From the NCBI RefSeq assembly GCF_004307995.1, contig NZ_SIRE01000020.1, positions 1 through 64,000 of the forward strand: a stretch of DNA of 64,000 nt. The letters run 5' to 3'. The notes beneath the pieces were generated by a model that searched no databases, had not been told where the DNA came from, and was given only the letters and a program-made list of their open reading frames with translations. Every line of letters starts with the position of its first letter. Within the stretch, counting starts at the first letter, position 1. Below are positions 9,037 to 17,543 of this stretch, in pieces. A program made the translations under genes and the position numbers. The DNA is from Paenibacillus thalictri (GTDB lineage: Bacteria > Bacillota > Bacilli > Paenibacillales > NBRC-103111).

Positions 9037-10405
9037 TAAAAAGTGGGCAGCCTCACTTATCATGCTGTCTCTGGTCTGCGTAACGGCGGCATGCTCCGGC
9101 GGCAGCCCGGCCGCACCGCAGACAGCGGCGAAGGAGCCGCCGAAGGACGCGCCAAAGGCGCCGGCGCCAGCAGCTCCGGCAGCGGCTGCCAATACGCCGG
9201 CGGCTAAGCCGAAGGTGACGTATTGGACGATGCGGCCTGCCGACACGCTCGATCTGTTGAAGAAGAACGTGCTTGGCGATGTGCTTAACGAAGTCGATCT
9301 GGACATTGTCAGCATACCGGCCGAATACGAGAACAAACTCAGAATCGCCATCAGCGGCGGCAGCGCGCCCGACATGTTCGACGTCGACGGCGTTTACACC
9401 TCCAACTATGCATACAGCGGTGCGCTGATGCCGCTCGACAAATATTGGGATAAGGGAGACTACGACGATTACGTGCAGTCCTCCAAAGACAAGACGACAT
9501 ACAACGGTAAAATTTATGCCGCCTCGCTGTTCGAATCCAGTATCGTCTTATATTACAACAAGGAGCATTTTGAGAAAGCGGGCATCACCAATGTGCCAAC
9601 GAAGGTGAGTGATGCCTGGACTTACGATCAATTTCTCGATGCGGCCAAAAAGCTGACGATCCGCGACGCTTCCGGCAAGGTGACCCAATACGGAGCGATT
9701 CCGGACGGCTGGCTTTCTCCCGACAACAACTCGGAGGGCGCATCGTTCACGCGTTTCCTCTTTTTATGGAACCATGGGGCCGAGGTGCTCGATCCAAAGA
9801 ACACGACGGCCAAAGGCTTCCTGAACAGCGACAAAACGATTCAAGCGCTGCAGGAATACCAGGATTATTATCAGAAGTATAAAATATCGCCGCTGGAAAC
9901 GATTTCCAAAGACCAATCCGGCTTTGAAACCGGCAAGCTGTCGATGTACATCTCCAACATCAGCACATCGTTTGTTTTGAACTCGAAATATCCGAACATT
10001 AAATACGGCGTTATGCCGCTGCCTAAAGGCGAGAAGCATTTCGGGTCATCCGGCGGCTGGAACGTAGGCATCTACGCCAAGGCGAAAAATCCGGATGCCG
10101 CATGGAAGATTATTAACGCAATGACCGGCAAGGAAGGCCATAAGAAATTTACGCAAACATTTAATTTCATGCCGTCACGCAAAAGCTCGCTGGAAGCGCG
10201 TGCCGACCTGAACCAGTATCCGCTAAGCCTAGCCAAAGAAATGATGAATACGTCCCGTGCGCGTCCGGTCACACCGGCCTATGCGGAAATTTCTCCGATT
10301 TTCGCCGATATGATGAGTGCGGTCGCCTACGGCGGGAATGTCCGCGAGCTGGCGAATAAAGCGGCGGATGACATCGATAAGGTACTGAAAAAGTATGCGC
10401 AGTAG
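9017..10405 (+). CDS. Sugar-binding lipoprotein of an ABC importer (family 1)
   Basis: 462-residue extracellular solute-binding protein. The signal peptide ends in the lipobox VTAAC, with the lipidated Cys near residue 26, followed by an Ala/Pro/Lys-rich tether of about 40 residues. The mature part has the family 1 pattern (SGGSAPDMFDVDG, KIYAASLFESSIVLYYNKEHFEKAG, PSRKSS). The ATG after GGGGGAGTCGTTG was chosen over the TTG one codon earlier. Two permease genes follow after a 135-base gap containing a stem-loop. No ATPase gene is nearby, as is common where one MsmX-type ATPase serves many importers. Substrate is probably an oligosaccharide. Confidence 0.9.
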   Translation: MNRPMRSKKWAASLIMLSLVCVTAACSGGSPAAPQTAAKEPPKDAPKAPAPAAPAAAANTPAAKPKVTYWTMRPADTLDLLKKNVLGDVLNEVDLDIVSIPAEYENKLRIAISGGSAPDMFDVDGVYTSNYAYSGALMPLDKYWDKGDYDDYVQSSKDKTTYNGKIYAASLFESSIVLYYNKEHFEKAGITNVPTKVSDAWTYDQFLDAAKKLTIRDASGKVTQYGAIPDGWLSPDNNSEGASFTRFLFLWNHGAEVLDPKNTTAKGFLNSDKTIQALQEYQDYYQKYKISPLETISKDQSGFETGKLSMYISNISTSFVLNSKYPNIKYGVMPLPKGEKHFGSSGGWNVGIYAKAKNPDAAWKIINAMTGKEGHKKFTQTFNFMPSRKSSLEARADLNQYPLSLAKEMMNTSRARPVTPAYAEISPIFADMMSAVAYGGNVRELANKAADDIDKVLKKYAQ

Positions 10406-10427
10406 CCGGCTATCGTAAGCGAGCCGG

Positions 10428-10496
10428 GCGGCCGCTGCTTTCGGAGAGGCGGGACGGCTTGGGATCAAGCGGCTCAGCTTCTCCGATTGCGGCCCG
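10428..10496 (+). other. Intercistronic stem-loop between binding-protein and permease genes
   Basis: Nested inverted repeats: outer GCGGCC arms and inner CGGAGA / TCTCCG arms, with a further GCTT / AAGC step. There is no T-run. Such stem-loops often protect the binding-protein mRNA and lower permease expression. Confidence 0.5.
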
Positions 10497-10540
10497 CGGC
10501 ACTAAAGCGGCAGCGGCCGATCTGAAGGAGGTCCGAAAAT

Positions 10541-11473
10541 TTGGAAGCGCGTACTAAGGAAATCGCCGGGCGGGAAAGGAAGAGCATCGCTTTTTCCGCT
10601 CGCAAATTGGCGGTGATGAGGGATGGCTATCTGTTTATTATGCCTTCGATGATCATCATTGCATTATTTACCGTCTATCCGACCATCCGCTTATTCTGGC
10701 TTAGTCTCAATCGATACCGTATGGTGGAAGGAAATCAGCAGGCGACCTTCATTGGATTGGAAAACTATGTTTCGGCAGTCGACGACAGCTTGTTCTGGAA
10801 GACGTTGTGGACATCGTTTTATTTTCCGTTAGTGATTACGCCGATTCAGACGGCGCTCGCCTTATTGGTAGCTATTCTTTTAACCGGCAAAATCAGATTC
10901 CCCGCATTTTTTCGCACGGTTTATTTCATCCCGGTCGTCATGTCCTTTGTTATTGTCGGGATGTTCTGGAAGGAAATGCTGAATACGAACTCCGGCCTCA
11001 TTAACGGGATATTGGCACTTGTCCATGTGCCGCAGATCAGTTTTCTGACCGATCCGTCGCTGGCCAAACTTTCGATTGCGATGGTCAGCATTTGGAAATC
11101 GTGGGGCTGGTATTTGGTCATTTTCATAGCGGCATTAATTCAGATTCCCAAGGAATTGTTCGAATCGGCGGACATCGATGGAACAACGCCTTGGCAGAGA
11201 TTCCTATATATTACGCTGCCGATGATTCGGCGTACGATGCTGTTTGTGATTATCGTATCCACGATGAACTGCATTAAGCTGTTTACGCCGATCTTAGTGA
11301 TGACGGGAGGCGGACCTTCAAATTCAACACGCACGATTGTGCATCATATTTGGATGACAGCGTTCCGGACGACCAACAATTTCGGTTTTGCCGGAGCGAT
11401 GGCTATTATGCTGTTTTTCATCGTGGTCACCATTTCTTTCATTCAATACATGCTAATGAAAAATGAGGACTGA
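10541..11473 (+). CDS. Sugar ABC transporter permease (MalF/UgpA type)
   Basis: 310-residue membrane protein with six predicted helices, first at about 30-52 (YLFIMPSMIIIALFTVYPT). The ATPase-contact EAA loop is visible as ELFESADIDGTTPWQRFLYITLP. The start is TTG, 8 bases after AAGGAGGT. It ends 5 bases before the second permease gene, and together with it forms the channel for the binding protein at 9017-10405. The conserved C-terminal GGP segment (MTGGGPSNSTRTIVHHIW) is typical of the MalF-like half. Confidence 0.92.
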   Translation: MEARTKEIAGRERKSIAFSARKLAVMRDGYLFIMPSMIIIALFTVYPTIRLFWLSLNRYRMVEGNQQATFIGLENYVSAVDDSLFWKTLWTSFYFPLVITPIQTALALLVAILLTGKIRFPAFFRTVYFIPVVMSFVIVGMFWKEMLNTNSGLINGILALVHVPQISFLTDPSLAKLSIAMVSIWKSWGWYLVIFIAALIQIPKELFESADIDGTTPWQRFLYITLPMIRRTMLFVIIVSTMNCIKLFTPILVMTGGGPSNSTRTIVHHIWMTAFRTTNNFGFAGAMAIMLFFIVVTISFIQYMLMKNED

Positions 11474-11478
11474 GGCTA

Positions 11479-12297
11479 GTGATCTTAAGGAAATTATCGC
11501 AAACGATGTCGTATGCCGTGCTGGTACTGCTTGCCGCCGCCGTGCTTGTACCGCTTGTTTATGTCATTTTGAAATCGTTCACGCCCAATGAGCTGCTCGG
11601 GCAAAGTCTGTTCGTTCCCGAGCGGTTTACGCTCGATAACTATGACAGGGTATTGTTCGATACGCCGTTTATGCGTTATTTGTTAAATACCGTTTTTTTG
11701 ACCGTAACGATCACCATTGGGAGCTTGTTATTTGATTCCATGGCCGCCTTCGGTTTTGCCAGAATGACCTTTCCCGGCAAAGAGCTGCTGTTTCTTATTG
11801 TCATCTCCATGCTGGTTGTGCCGGCGGAGGCGCTGCTGCTGCCCCGTTACATGGTCGTTCGGGATTTGGGCTGGCTGGATGATTACAAGGCGTTAATTGT
11901 GCCGGCGCTGAGCTCCGCTTATACGATATTTTTTCTGCGCCAATTTTTCCTGAGCTTGCCGAAGGAGCTGGAGGAGTCGGCTGTGATGGATGGCGCTTCG
12001 GTATGGCGGGTATATGCGCAAATTATTTTGCCGCTGGTGAAGGCGCCGCTGCTGACTATCGGACTGATGGTGTTTTTCCACGCTTGGGACGATTTTTTAT
12101 GGCCGCTTACGATTATTAATTCGCCGGATAAATATGTGCTGCAGGTCGCGGTCAGTCTGCTGGATACCGAGTTTTCCACCGATATTGGAGCTAAGTTCAG
12201 CAACGTGGTGTTGAGTTCGCTGCCGATCGTCGTGTTGTTCCTGGTCATTCAAAGGCAATATATTTCCGGGATCACTTCAGGAGCTATCAAAGGGTGA
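11479..12297 (+). CDS. Sugar ABC transporter permease (MalG type)
   Basis: 272-residue second permease half, with six predicted helices. The EAA loop reads ELEESAVMDGASVWRVYAQIILP, and the N-terminal VPLVYVILKSFTPNE segment is typical. The start is GTG, 5 bases after the previous stop, with only a weak GAGG ribosome site, so translation is probably coupled to the first permease. The response regulator gene follows about 30 bases after the stop. Confidence 0.92.
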   Translation: MILRKLSQTMSYAVLVLLAAAVLVPLVYVILKSFTPNELLGQSLFVPERFTLDNYDRVLFDTPFMRYLLNTVFLTVTITIGSLLFDSMAAFGFARMTFPGKELLFLIVISMLVVPAEALLLPRYMVVRDLGWLDDYKALIVPALSSAYTIFFLRQFFLSLPKELEESAVMDGASVWRVYAQIILPLVKAPLLTIGLMVFFHAWDDFLWPLTIINSPDKYVLQVAVSLLDTEFSTDIGAKFSNVVLSSLPIVVLFLVIQRQYISGITSGAIKG

Positions 12298-12327
12298 CCT
12301 ATTCTAAAATTGGCGGAGGAGCCGCAT

Positions 12328-13680
12328 ATGAATATATTAGTCGTCGATGATGAATATATCGTTTGCAAAGGAATCGAAACGATCATCCTGCGCTCAGGCC
12401 ATGACTGGAACGTTGTCGGCAAAGCCGGGAACGGTCTGGAGGCGCTGCGCTTGATGGAGAAGGAGCCGGTCGACTTAATCGTGACCGATATCCGTATGCC
12501 GGAGATGAACGGCTTGGAGCTGATCGAGCGTCTGTTCCAGGAAGGCTACTCCGGTGAGGTGATGATTCTGAGCTCTTACGCCGATTTTGAATACGCCAGA
12601 AAAGCGGTGCAATGCGGTGCTGTCAACTATTTGCTCAAGCCGGTTGACCCGGATGAGCTGATTAATACCATCCAGCAGGCGGAGCAGTCCATTAGTGAAC
12701 GAAACCTGCGGCATAGCGAGCGGGAGCAGTTGACCAAAAATAAACAGCTGATGAGCAAAATGCTGCTGACCCAACTGCTGCTTGGTTACGAGACAAACGA
12801 AACGAAAATTCGCCGTGGGCTGGAGCAGGCCGGCATCCCGCTTAAGGAGCTAGTCGTTATCACAGCAGGCCGGCCGGAACAGCTTTCGTCCGAATGCTGG
12901 GAGCGCTGCAAGCTGCAGCTTCTGGCTGCCATACGCAGTGGCTGCGGTTGTATGGCCGAGGATGTATCGTTTGTTGAGAGGTATCTTGTGTTGGCCGCTT
13001 GGAGCGGGGAAACGCCGCACCGGCTGGCCTCGGCAGTCTCTTGTCTAGAACGATGGGCCGGGAGCCAGACGGAATCGCCGCATGTTCGGATGGGATTGAG
13101 CGATGTCTGCCGGAGCATGTCCGATATTCCGCTGTTGCTTGCCCAAAGCATCTGCAGTCAAAATGAGGCGGCGAAGACAAGCCGATCTGTTGTGCAGTTT
13201 GGCGATGCTGCCATGAATGATGCGGTTATTCACGACCCGACACTGCCTGAGCAAAAGCTGCTGCAGGCGCTGAAGTCGGGCTATGCCGACGAGGTGCGCC
13301 TTCTGACACAGGAGTTGGCGCTGTATAGCGAGCCGGCGCAGCAGGCAAGCAAACTCAAGGGCCGAAAAATCATCGAACAGGTGAAGCAGCTTGTGTTCAA
13401 GCGATATGCCAGCGATATCCAAATTCGCGATATTGCCGATGAAATTTATATGAATGCCAGCTATTTGAGCGATTTATTTAAGCAGACGACCGGGATGACC
13501 TTTACTGATTTTGTCATCGAATACCGGCTGCAAGTGGCCAAATCGCTGCTGCTGGATGATCCTCAGCTTAAGCTGTATCAGGTAGCGGATAAGGTGGGAT
13601 ATAAAAATCCGAAGCATTTCAGCCAGATTTTCAAAAAGCATGTCGGCATGCTGCCTGCTGAATTCCGGGAGATCAGATAA
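12328..13680 (+). CDS. AraC-type response regulator (YesN family)
   Basis: 450-residue transcription factor. The receiver domain (1-120) has the acidic pair DD7-8, phospho-acceptor Asp54 in VTDIRMPEMNG and the lysine in YLLKPVD. A middle linker of about 200 residues carries no recognised domain. The C-terminal AraC domain (about 350-450) has both helix-turn-helix units: IADEIYMNASYLSDLFKQTTG and VADKVGYKNPKHFSQIFKKHVG. The ATG after GGCGGAGGAGCCGCAT was chosen over an upstream TTG. It probably pairs with the YesM-like kinase at 5337-7127 and activates the transporter operon between them. Confidence 0.92.
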   Translation: MNILVVDDEYIVCKGIETIILRSGHDWNVVGKAGNGLEALRLMEKEPVDLIVTDIRMPEMNGLELIERLFQEGYSGEVMILSSYADFEYARKAVQCGAVNYLLKPVDPDELINTIQQAEQSISERNLRHSEREQLTKNKQLMSKMLLTQLLLGYETNETKIRRGLEQAGIPLKELVVITAGRPEQLSSECWERCKLQLLAAIRSGCGCMAEDVSFVERYLVLAAWSGETPHRLASAVSCLERWAGSQTESPHVRMGLSDVCRSMSDIPLLLAQSICSQNEAAKTSRSVVQFGDAAMNDAVIHDPTLPEQKLLQALKSGYADEVRLLTQELALYSEPAQQASKLKGRKIIEQVKQLVFKRYASDIQIRDIADEIYMNASYLSDLFKQTTGMTFTDFVIEYRLQVAKSLLLDDPQLKLYQVADKVGYKNPKHFSQIFKKHVGMLPAEFREIR

Positions 13681-13683
13681 CGA

Positions 13684-13885
13684 AAGGCCCGTGGCTCGAG
13701 GCCACTGAAAAAGTAGCGGAATGAGCGAAATCATTTTGGAGAAGCACCAGCGTTCGCCTTTGTCCCCGAATTTCACCCGCTATATGCGGGACAATCTAAG
13801 AAATTCGGGGACAATCAGCGATCGGAGGAATGATTCGCACATGCAGCGTTCACTTTTCAGTGGCCTCGAAGCTTTCACGGGCCTT
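13684..13885. repeat. Nested 200-base hairpin element, copy C of a three-member family
   Basis: Outer arms 13684-13712 and 13854-13885 are near-perfect complements. An inner stem pairs 13725-13735 with 13829-13838, and a perfect 15-bp stem pairs 13760-13774 with 13800-13814. The internal loop between the last two stems shares bases with elements at 31331-31448 and 35325-35444: 5' side GGAGAAGCACCAGCG, 3' side AATCAGCGATCGGAG. The stems themselves differ from the other copies. It follows the response-regulator gene by a few bases. It could be a structured RNA, an mRNA 3' end or a small mobile hairpin. Confidence 0.7.
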
Positions 13886-13977
13886 CTTACGTTTAAAGCG
13901 CCGGGGGAAACAGGACAATGGACGAGATGGGCTTTTTCCGCAGCATGAAACAAAATTACTCCAAAATCATTATTTTG

Positions 13978-13986
13978 TGGTAAAAT
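13978..13986 (+). promoter_or_regulatory. Extended -10 promoter before the MBL gene
   Basis: TGGTAAAAT is an extended -10 motif (TGN followed by TAAAAT), 72 bases before the start. No convincing -35 box is seen. Confidence 0.4.
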
Positions 13987-14058
13987 ATGTCTAATGCGGC
14001 GAAGGTTTTTGAAGTTTTTTGTAAGGGGTTTCAATAAATGCGTAGGGAGCGGTAATCA

Positions 14059-14877
14059 ATGAAAATTCATTTTCTCGGCACGGCCGCTGCGGAAGGATTT
14101 CCGAATTCGTTCTGTCAATGCGAGGCTTGCGCGAAAGCATGGGAGCTTGGCGGAAAAAATATAAGGACACGCAGCTCGGCAATCATCGACGATGTGCTCA
14201 AATTCGACTACTCGCCCGACTCTTATATGCAGGCGCTGCGCGACAAGCTGAATTACGGGCGGTTGGAGCATCTGATTGTGACGCATACCCATGCCGATCA
14301 TTACAATCCCGCCGACTTGTTCTGCCGTGTGGAAGGATTTGCCCACGGACTTCGGCATCCGCTGCATCTATACGGTAACGACTCCGTCATGAGCAAAGGA
14401 CGCTCCGCATTGGGCCGTTTTGACAGCTCGCAATTCGTATTTCATCTGCTGCGCCCGTTTCAACCGTTTGCCGCCGGCGATGCGACGATTACGCCGCTGC
14501 TGGCGGATCACGACAAATTTGAAACATGCCTGCTGTACGTTATTGAGAAAGACGGCAAACGCGTGTTGTACGGCCATGACACCGGCTGGTTTCCCGAGGC
14601 GACTTGGGAGTGGCTGAAGGGCAAACGGCTTGATTTTGCCATATTGGACTGCACGCACGGCTACACTTCGAACAACCGCAATCCGAATCATATGGGCGTG
14701 GAGACGATTTTTGAGGTTCAGCGCGTATTTCGCGAGGAAGGCGTGCTGGCCGGGGACGGTCAGATTGCCGTCACGCATTTTACCCATAATTCCGGGCTGC
14801 TGCACGACGACTTTATCGGCATCTTTGAACCGGCCGGCATTTTGGTCGCTTATGACAGCTTGGTGGTGCATATTTAG
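14059..14877 (+). CDS. MBL-fold metallo-hydrolase (PhnP-like)
   Basis: 272-residue metallo-beta-lactamase-fold enzyme. The metal motif HTHADH gives His76, His78, Asp80 and His81; further ligands are likely in LADHDKF, GHDTGWF and THFTHNSG. The N-terminal FLGTAAAEGFPNSFCQCEAC resembles PhnP-type phosphodiesterases. It heads a second gene set with a sugar-binding protein, an oxidoreductase and a TIM-barrel protein, so opening of a sugar lactone or cleavage of a phosphodiester are both possible; neither is shown. The ATG has only a weak GGGAGCGG site 7 bases upstream. Confidence 0.85.
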   Translation: MKIHFLGTAAAEGFPNSFCQCEACAKAWELGGKNIRTRSSAIIDDVLKFDYSPDSYMQALRDKLNYGRLEHLIVTHTHADHYNPADLFCRVEGFAHGLRHPLHLYGNDSVMSKGRSALGRFDSSQFVFHLLRPFQPFAAGDATITPLLADHDKFETCLLYVIEKDGKRVLYGHDTGWFPEATWEWLKGKRLDFAILDCTHGYTSNNRNPNHMGVETIFEVQRVFREEGVLAGDGQIAVTHFTHNSGLLHDDFIGIFEPAGILVAYDSLVVHI

Positions 14878-14976
14878 CGGCTGCTTTTTCAGCGGCCCCG
14901 CCTGTTTGGAGTCTGGCTCACGTGCTTCAGAGGAAAAACGTCTGGTTGCGGTAAGGAATAAGGAGGGCTGCGGCGT

Positions 14977-16329
14977 ATGAATGGCCGATCAAACGGATTG
15001 TTTTCGGTTCTCACCGCATTCATGTTTGTACTGGCGCTTCTGGGCTGCCAAAATGCCGTTCTCGACGATAAGAAACCTGAAGCCGCAGGAAAAGAAAATG
15101 CCGGACCTAAAAATCAGACGATGATCAACTTCTGGTTTTCCTTCGGCGGAGATTTTCAAAGAGATTTTCAGAAGTACATAATTGACGAATTCGAGAAAGC
15201 GAACCCGGATATTAAAGTGAAGATGACCTTTGCCGAGGAAACGGGAAAAACCCATGTATCGGACAAACTGCTGACCGCCATTGCCGCAGGGAATGCTCCG
15301 GATGTCGCAACATTCGACCGGTTTGCCATCGGCTCTTGGGCGGCCAAAGGGGCGCTCGAGGACATCAGCGATCTGATCAAACGCGACGGGATCAGGCAAG
15401 ACGATTATTACCGCGGCGTTTGGGAGGAAACGGTCTACAAGGGGAGGGTGTATGCGCTGCCCTTTCTGGTCGATACCCGCGCGATGTACTACAACAAAAC
15501 GTTGTTGGAGAAAGCCGGGTTTGATCCCGAGAAGCCGCCGCAAACGATAGACGAGCTGGACCGGATGGCGGAGAAGCTGTTTGTCAAAAACAAAAACGGA
15601 AAATATGAGCAGGTCGGATTTTTGCCTTGGATGGGCCAGGGATCGTTGTTTACCCATGGCATTAATTTTGGCGCGAGCTTTGTAAATAAAGGAGAGTTTG
15701 ATCCGACCGAACCGCAGGTGGTCAAAGCATTGGAATGGATGACCGGTTATGCGCAGAAATATGATATTTCGACGTTGACCGGCTTCAGCAACGCGGTGGC
15801 CCAGACAGGCTTAGAGCCGTTTTGGACAGGCAGGGTCGGGTTTGTGTTCCACGGCAACTGGATTTTGAGCGGGGCTCCGCAATATAAACCGGACTTTGAA
15901 TGGGGTGTCGCGCCAATGCCTTCCGCTACGGGCAGCCCGTCCATGTCGTGGGTCGGAGGCAATGCTTTCGTCATTCCCAAAGGGGCCAAAAACCGCGAGG
16001 CCGCTTGGCGTTTCGTCAAATTTGTCGCTCATAAAGAAGGGAATTTGCTTTGGGCGGGCCGCCCTAACGGGAGGGGACTAATTACTTCGATGCCCGCGGT
16101 TAATGCGCAGCTCAAGTTGTACGAGGATGCCAAGCTGAGGGTGTTCCTCGATTTGCTGGCTACGGCTCGGACAAGGCCGGTTTCGCCGGTGGCTTCTTTT
16201 TATTGGGCGGAAATGTATCGGATCAGAGATCTCGCTCTGAACGGGAAGGGCAGCCCGGCCGCACTGCTGAAGGAAGCGAAGAAAAATACGGATGCCGAAC
16301 TGCAGAAGCTGTATGAGCGCAGGTATTAG
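14977..16329 (+). CDS. Second sugar-binding lipoprotein (family 1)
   Basis: 450-residue extracellular solute-binding protein with lipobox LALLGC (Cys near residue 24). The pattern SFGGDFQRDFQKYIIDEFEKANPD, AAGNAPDVATFDRF and YALPFLVDTRAMYYNKTLLEKAG is typical of family 1. The ATG follows AAGGAGGGC. Unlike the binding protein at 9017-10405 it has no adjacent permease genes, so it may share the permeases at 10541-12297. Downstream lie an oxidoreductase and a TIM-barrel gene in the same direction. Substrate unknown, probably a carbohydrate. Confidence 0.88.
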   Translation: MNGRSNGLFSVLTAFMFVLALLGCQNAVLDDKKPEAAGKENAGPKNQTMINFWFSFGGDFQRDFQKYIIDEFEKANPDIKVKMTFAEETGKTHVSDKLLTAIAAGNAPDVATFDRFAIGSWAAKGALEDISDLIKRDGIRQDDYYRGVWEETVYKGRVYALPFLVDTRAMYYNKTLLEKAGFDPEKPPQTIDELDRMAEKLFVKNKNGKYEQVGFLPWMGQGSLFTHGINFGASFVNKGEFDPTEPQVVKALEWMTGYAQKYDISTLTGFSNAVAQTGLEPFWTGRVGFVFHGNWILSGAPQYKPDFEWGVAPMPSATGSPSMSWVGGNAFVIPKGAKNREAAWRFVKFVAHKEGNLLWAGRPNGRGLITSMPAVNAQLKLYEDAKLRVFLDLLATARTRPVSPVASFYWAEMYRIRDLALNGKGSPAALLKEAKKNTDAELQKLYERRY

Positions 16330-16452
16330 CAAGAGTGGAGCGGAATGCAGCCGGGAGAAGGAATTGCTTTGGAGGCATGATGAAATATCCGTGCCTTCCG
16401 CACAAGCTTCATTTACAATGGAATATATTGGGGCCAGGGGGAGTGGACGAAG

Positions 16453-17523
16453 ATGACGGACGGGAGAAAATTAAAAGTCGGCGTGTTGGGCTGTGGTCCG
16501 ATTTCGCAGGCGGCTCATTTTGATGCTTGCCGTAAAGCAGCCAATACGGAATTGTACGCAATTTGCGATGTAGCGGAAGATTTGGTGGCGAGAATGCAGG
16601 CCGTACACGAGCCGGCTGTCGCTTATACCGAATATGAGCGGATGCTGGCCGATCCGATGGTCGAGCTTGTCGTGATCGGGATCGCCGATCAGTACCATGT
16701 GCCGATGGCGCTAAAAGCACTTGAAGCGGGCAAACATGTGCTGATCGAGAAGCCGCTTGGCGTCTCCATCGAGGAATGCGAGATGCTTCAGCGGCAGGTG
16801 GAGCGTTCGGGACTCGTTTTGCAGGTCGGCAACATGAAAAGGTTCGATCCGGGCATCACGTACGCCCGCGAGTTTATCGCAGGCGAGATGGGCGAAATGC
16901 TGGCGCTTAAAGCGTGGTACTGCGATTCCACCTACCGGTATACGATGACGGATAATGTGATGCCGGTGATTAGGCAAAGCGTTCATGCGAGAAAACCGGG
17001 AGGCAATCCGAAGCAAAACAAGCAGCGGTACTACATGCTGACGCACGGCAGCCATCTGGTCGACACGGCCCGCTTTCTGGGCGGCGAGATCGTCAGCGTC
17101 CGGGCGCGCCACGTCCAGAAATTCGGAGCATATTGCTGGTTTGTCGAAGCCGAGTTTGCCAGCGGGGCATTGGGCCATCTGGATTTGACGGTCGCCGTGC
17201 GGATGGATTGGCACGAAGGTTTTGAAGTATATGGCGAGCACGGCAGCGTCACGGCAAAAACATACAACCCCTGGCTGTTCAAAGCCAGCGATGTCGAAGT
17301 ATTTTCCGTCAAAGACGGCGTGTACCGCCGCCCGCTCGGAGCGGACGCTCATTTCTACAAGCTGCAGCTGCAGTCGCTTGCCGAAACGATTCTGGATGGA
17401 GCGCCGGTGCGCGGAGCAACGGTCGAAGACGGCATGGCGGCGATGCGGGCGATGGCGGCCATTGCCAGGTCGGTGGAAAGCGGGGAGAAGGTTGTGTTGT
17501 CCGAGGTGTATGGTGAAATATAA
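16453..17523 (+). CDS. Gfo/Idh/MocA family oxidoreductase
   Basis: 356-residue NAD(P)-dependent dehydrogenase. The nucleotide motif GVLGCGPISQAAHFDAC is at the N-terminus, the catalytic LIEKPLGVS near residue 100, and the active-site segment TAHGSHLVDTARFLGG-like (read here as LTHGSHLVDTARFL) carries His and Asp. An internal basic stretch HARKPGGNPKQNKQ is unusual and may form a substrate loop. The ATG follows GGGGGAGTGGACGAAG. It is 20 bases ahead of the TIM-barrel gene, repeating the pairing seen at 7277-9036 in reverse order. Confidence 0.88.
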   Translation: MTDGRKLKVGVLGCGPISQAAHFDACRKAANTELYAICDVAEDLVARMQAVHEPAVAYTEYERMLADPMVELVVIGIADQYHVPMALKALEAGKHVLIEKPLGVSIEECEMLQRQVERSGLVLQVGNMKRFDPGITYAREFIAGEMGEMLALKAWYCDSTYRYTMTDNVMPVIRQSVHARKPGGNPKQNKQRYYMLTHGSHLVDTARFLGGEIVSVRARHVQKFGAYCWFVEAEFASGALGHLDLTVAVRMDWHEGFEVYGEHGSVTAKTYNPWLFKASDVEVFSVKDGVYRRPLGADAHFYKLQLQSLAETILDGAPVRGATVEDGMAAMRAMAAIARSVESGEKVVLSEVYGEI

Positions 17524-17543
17524 GACGGGAGAGTGGACGCACC

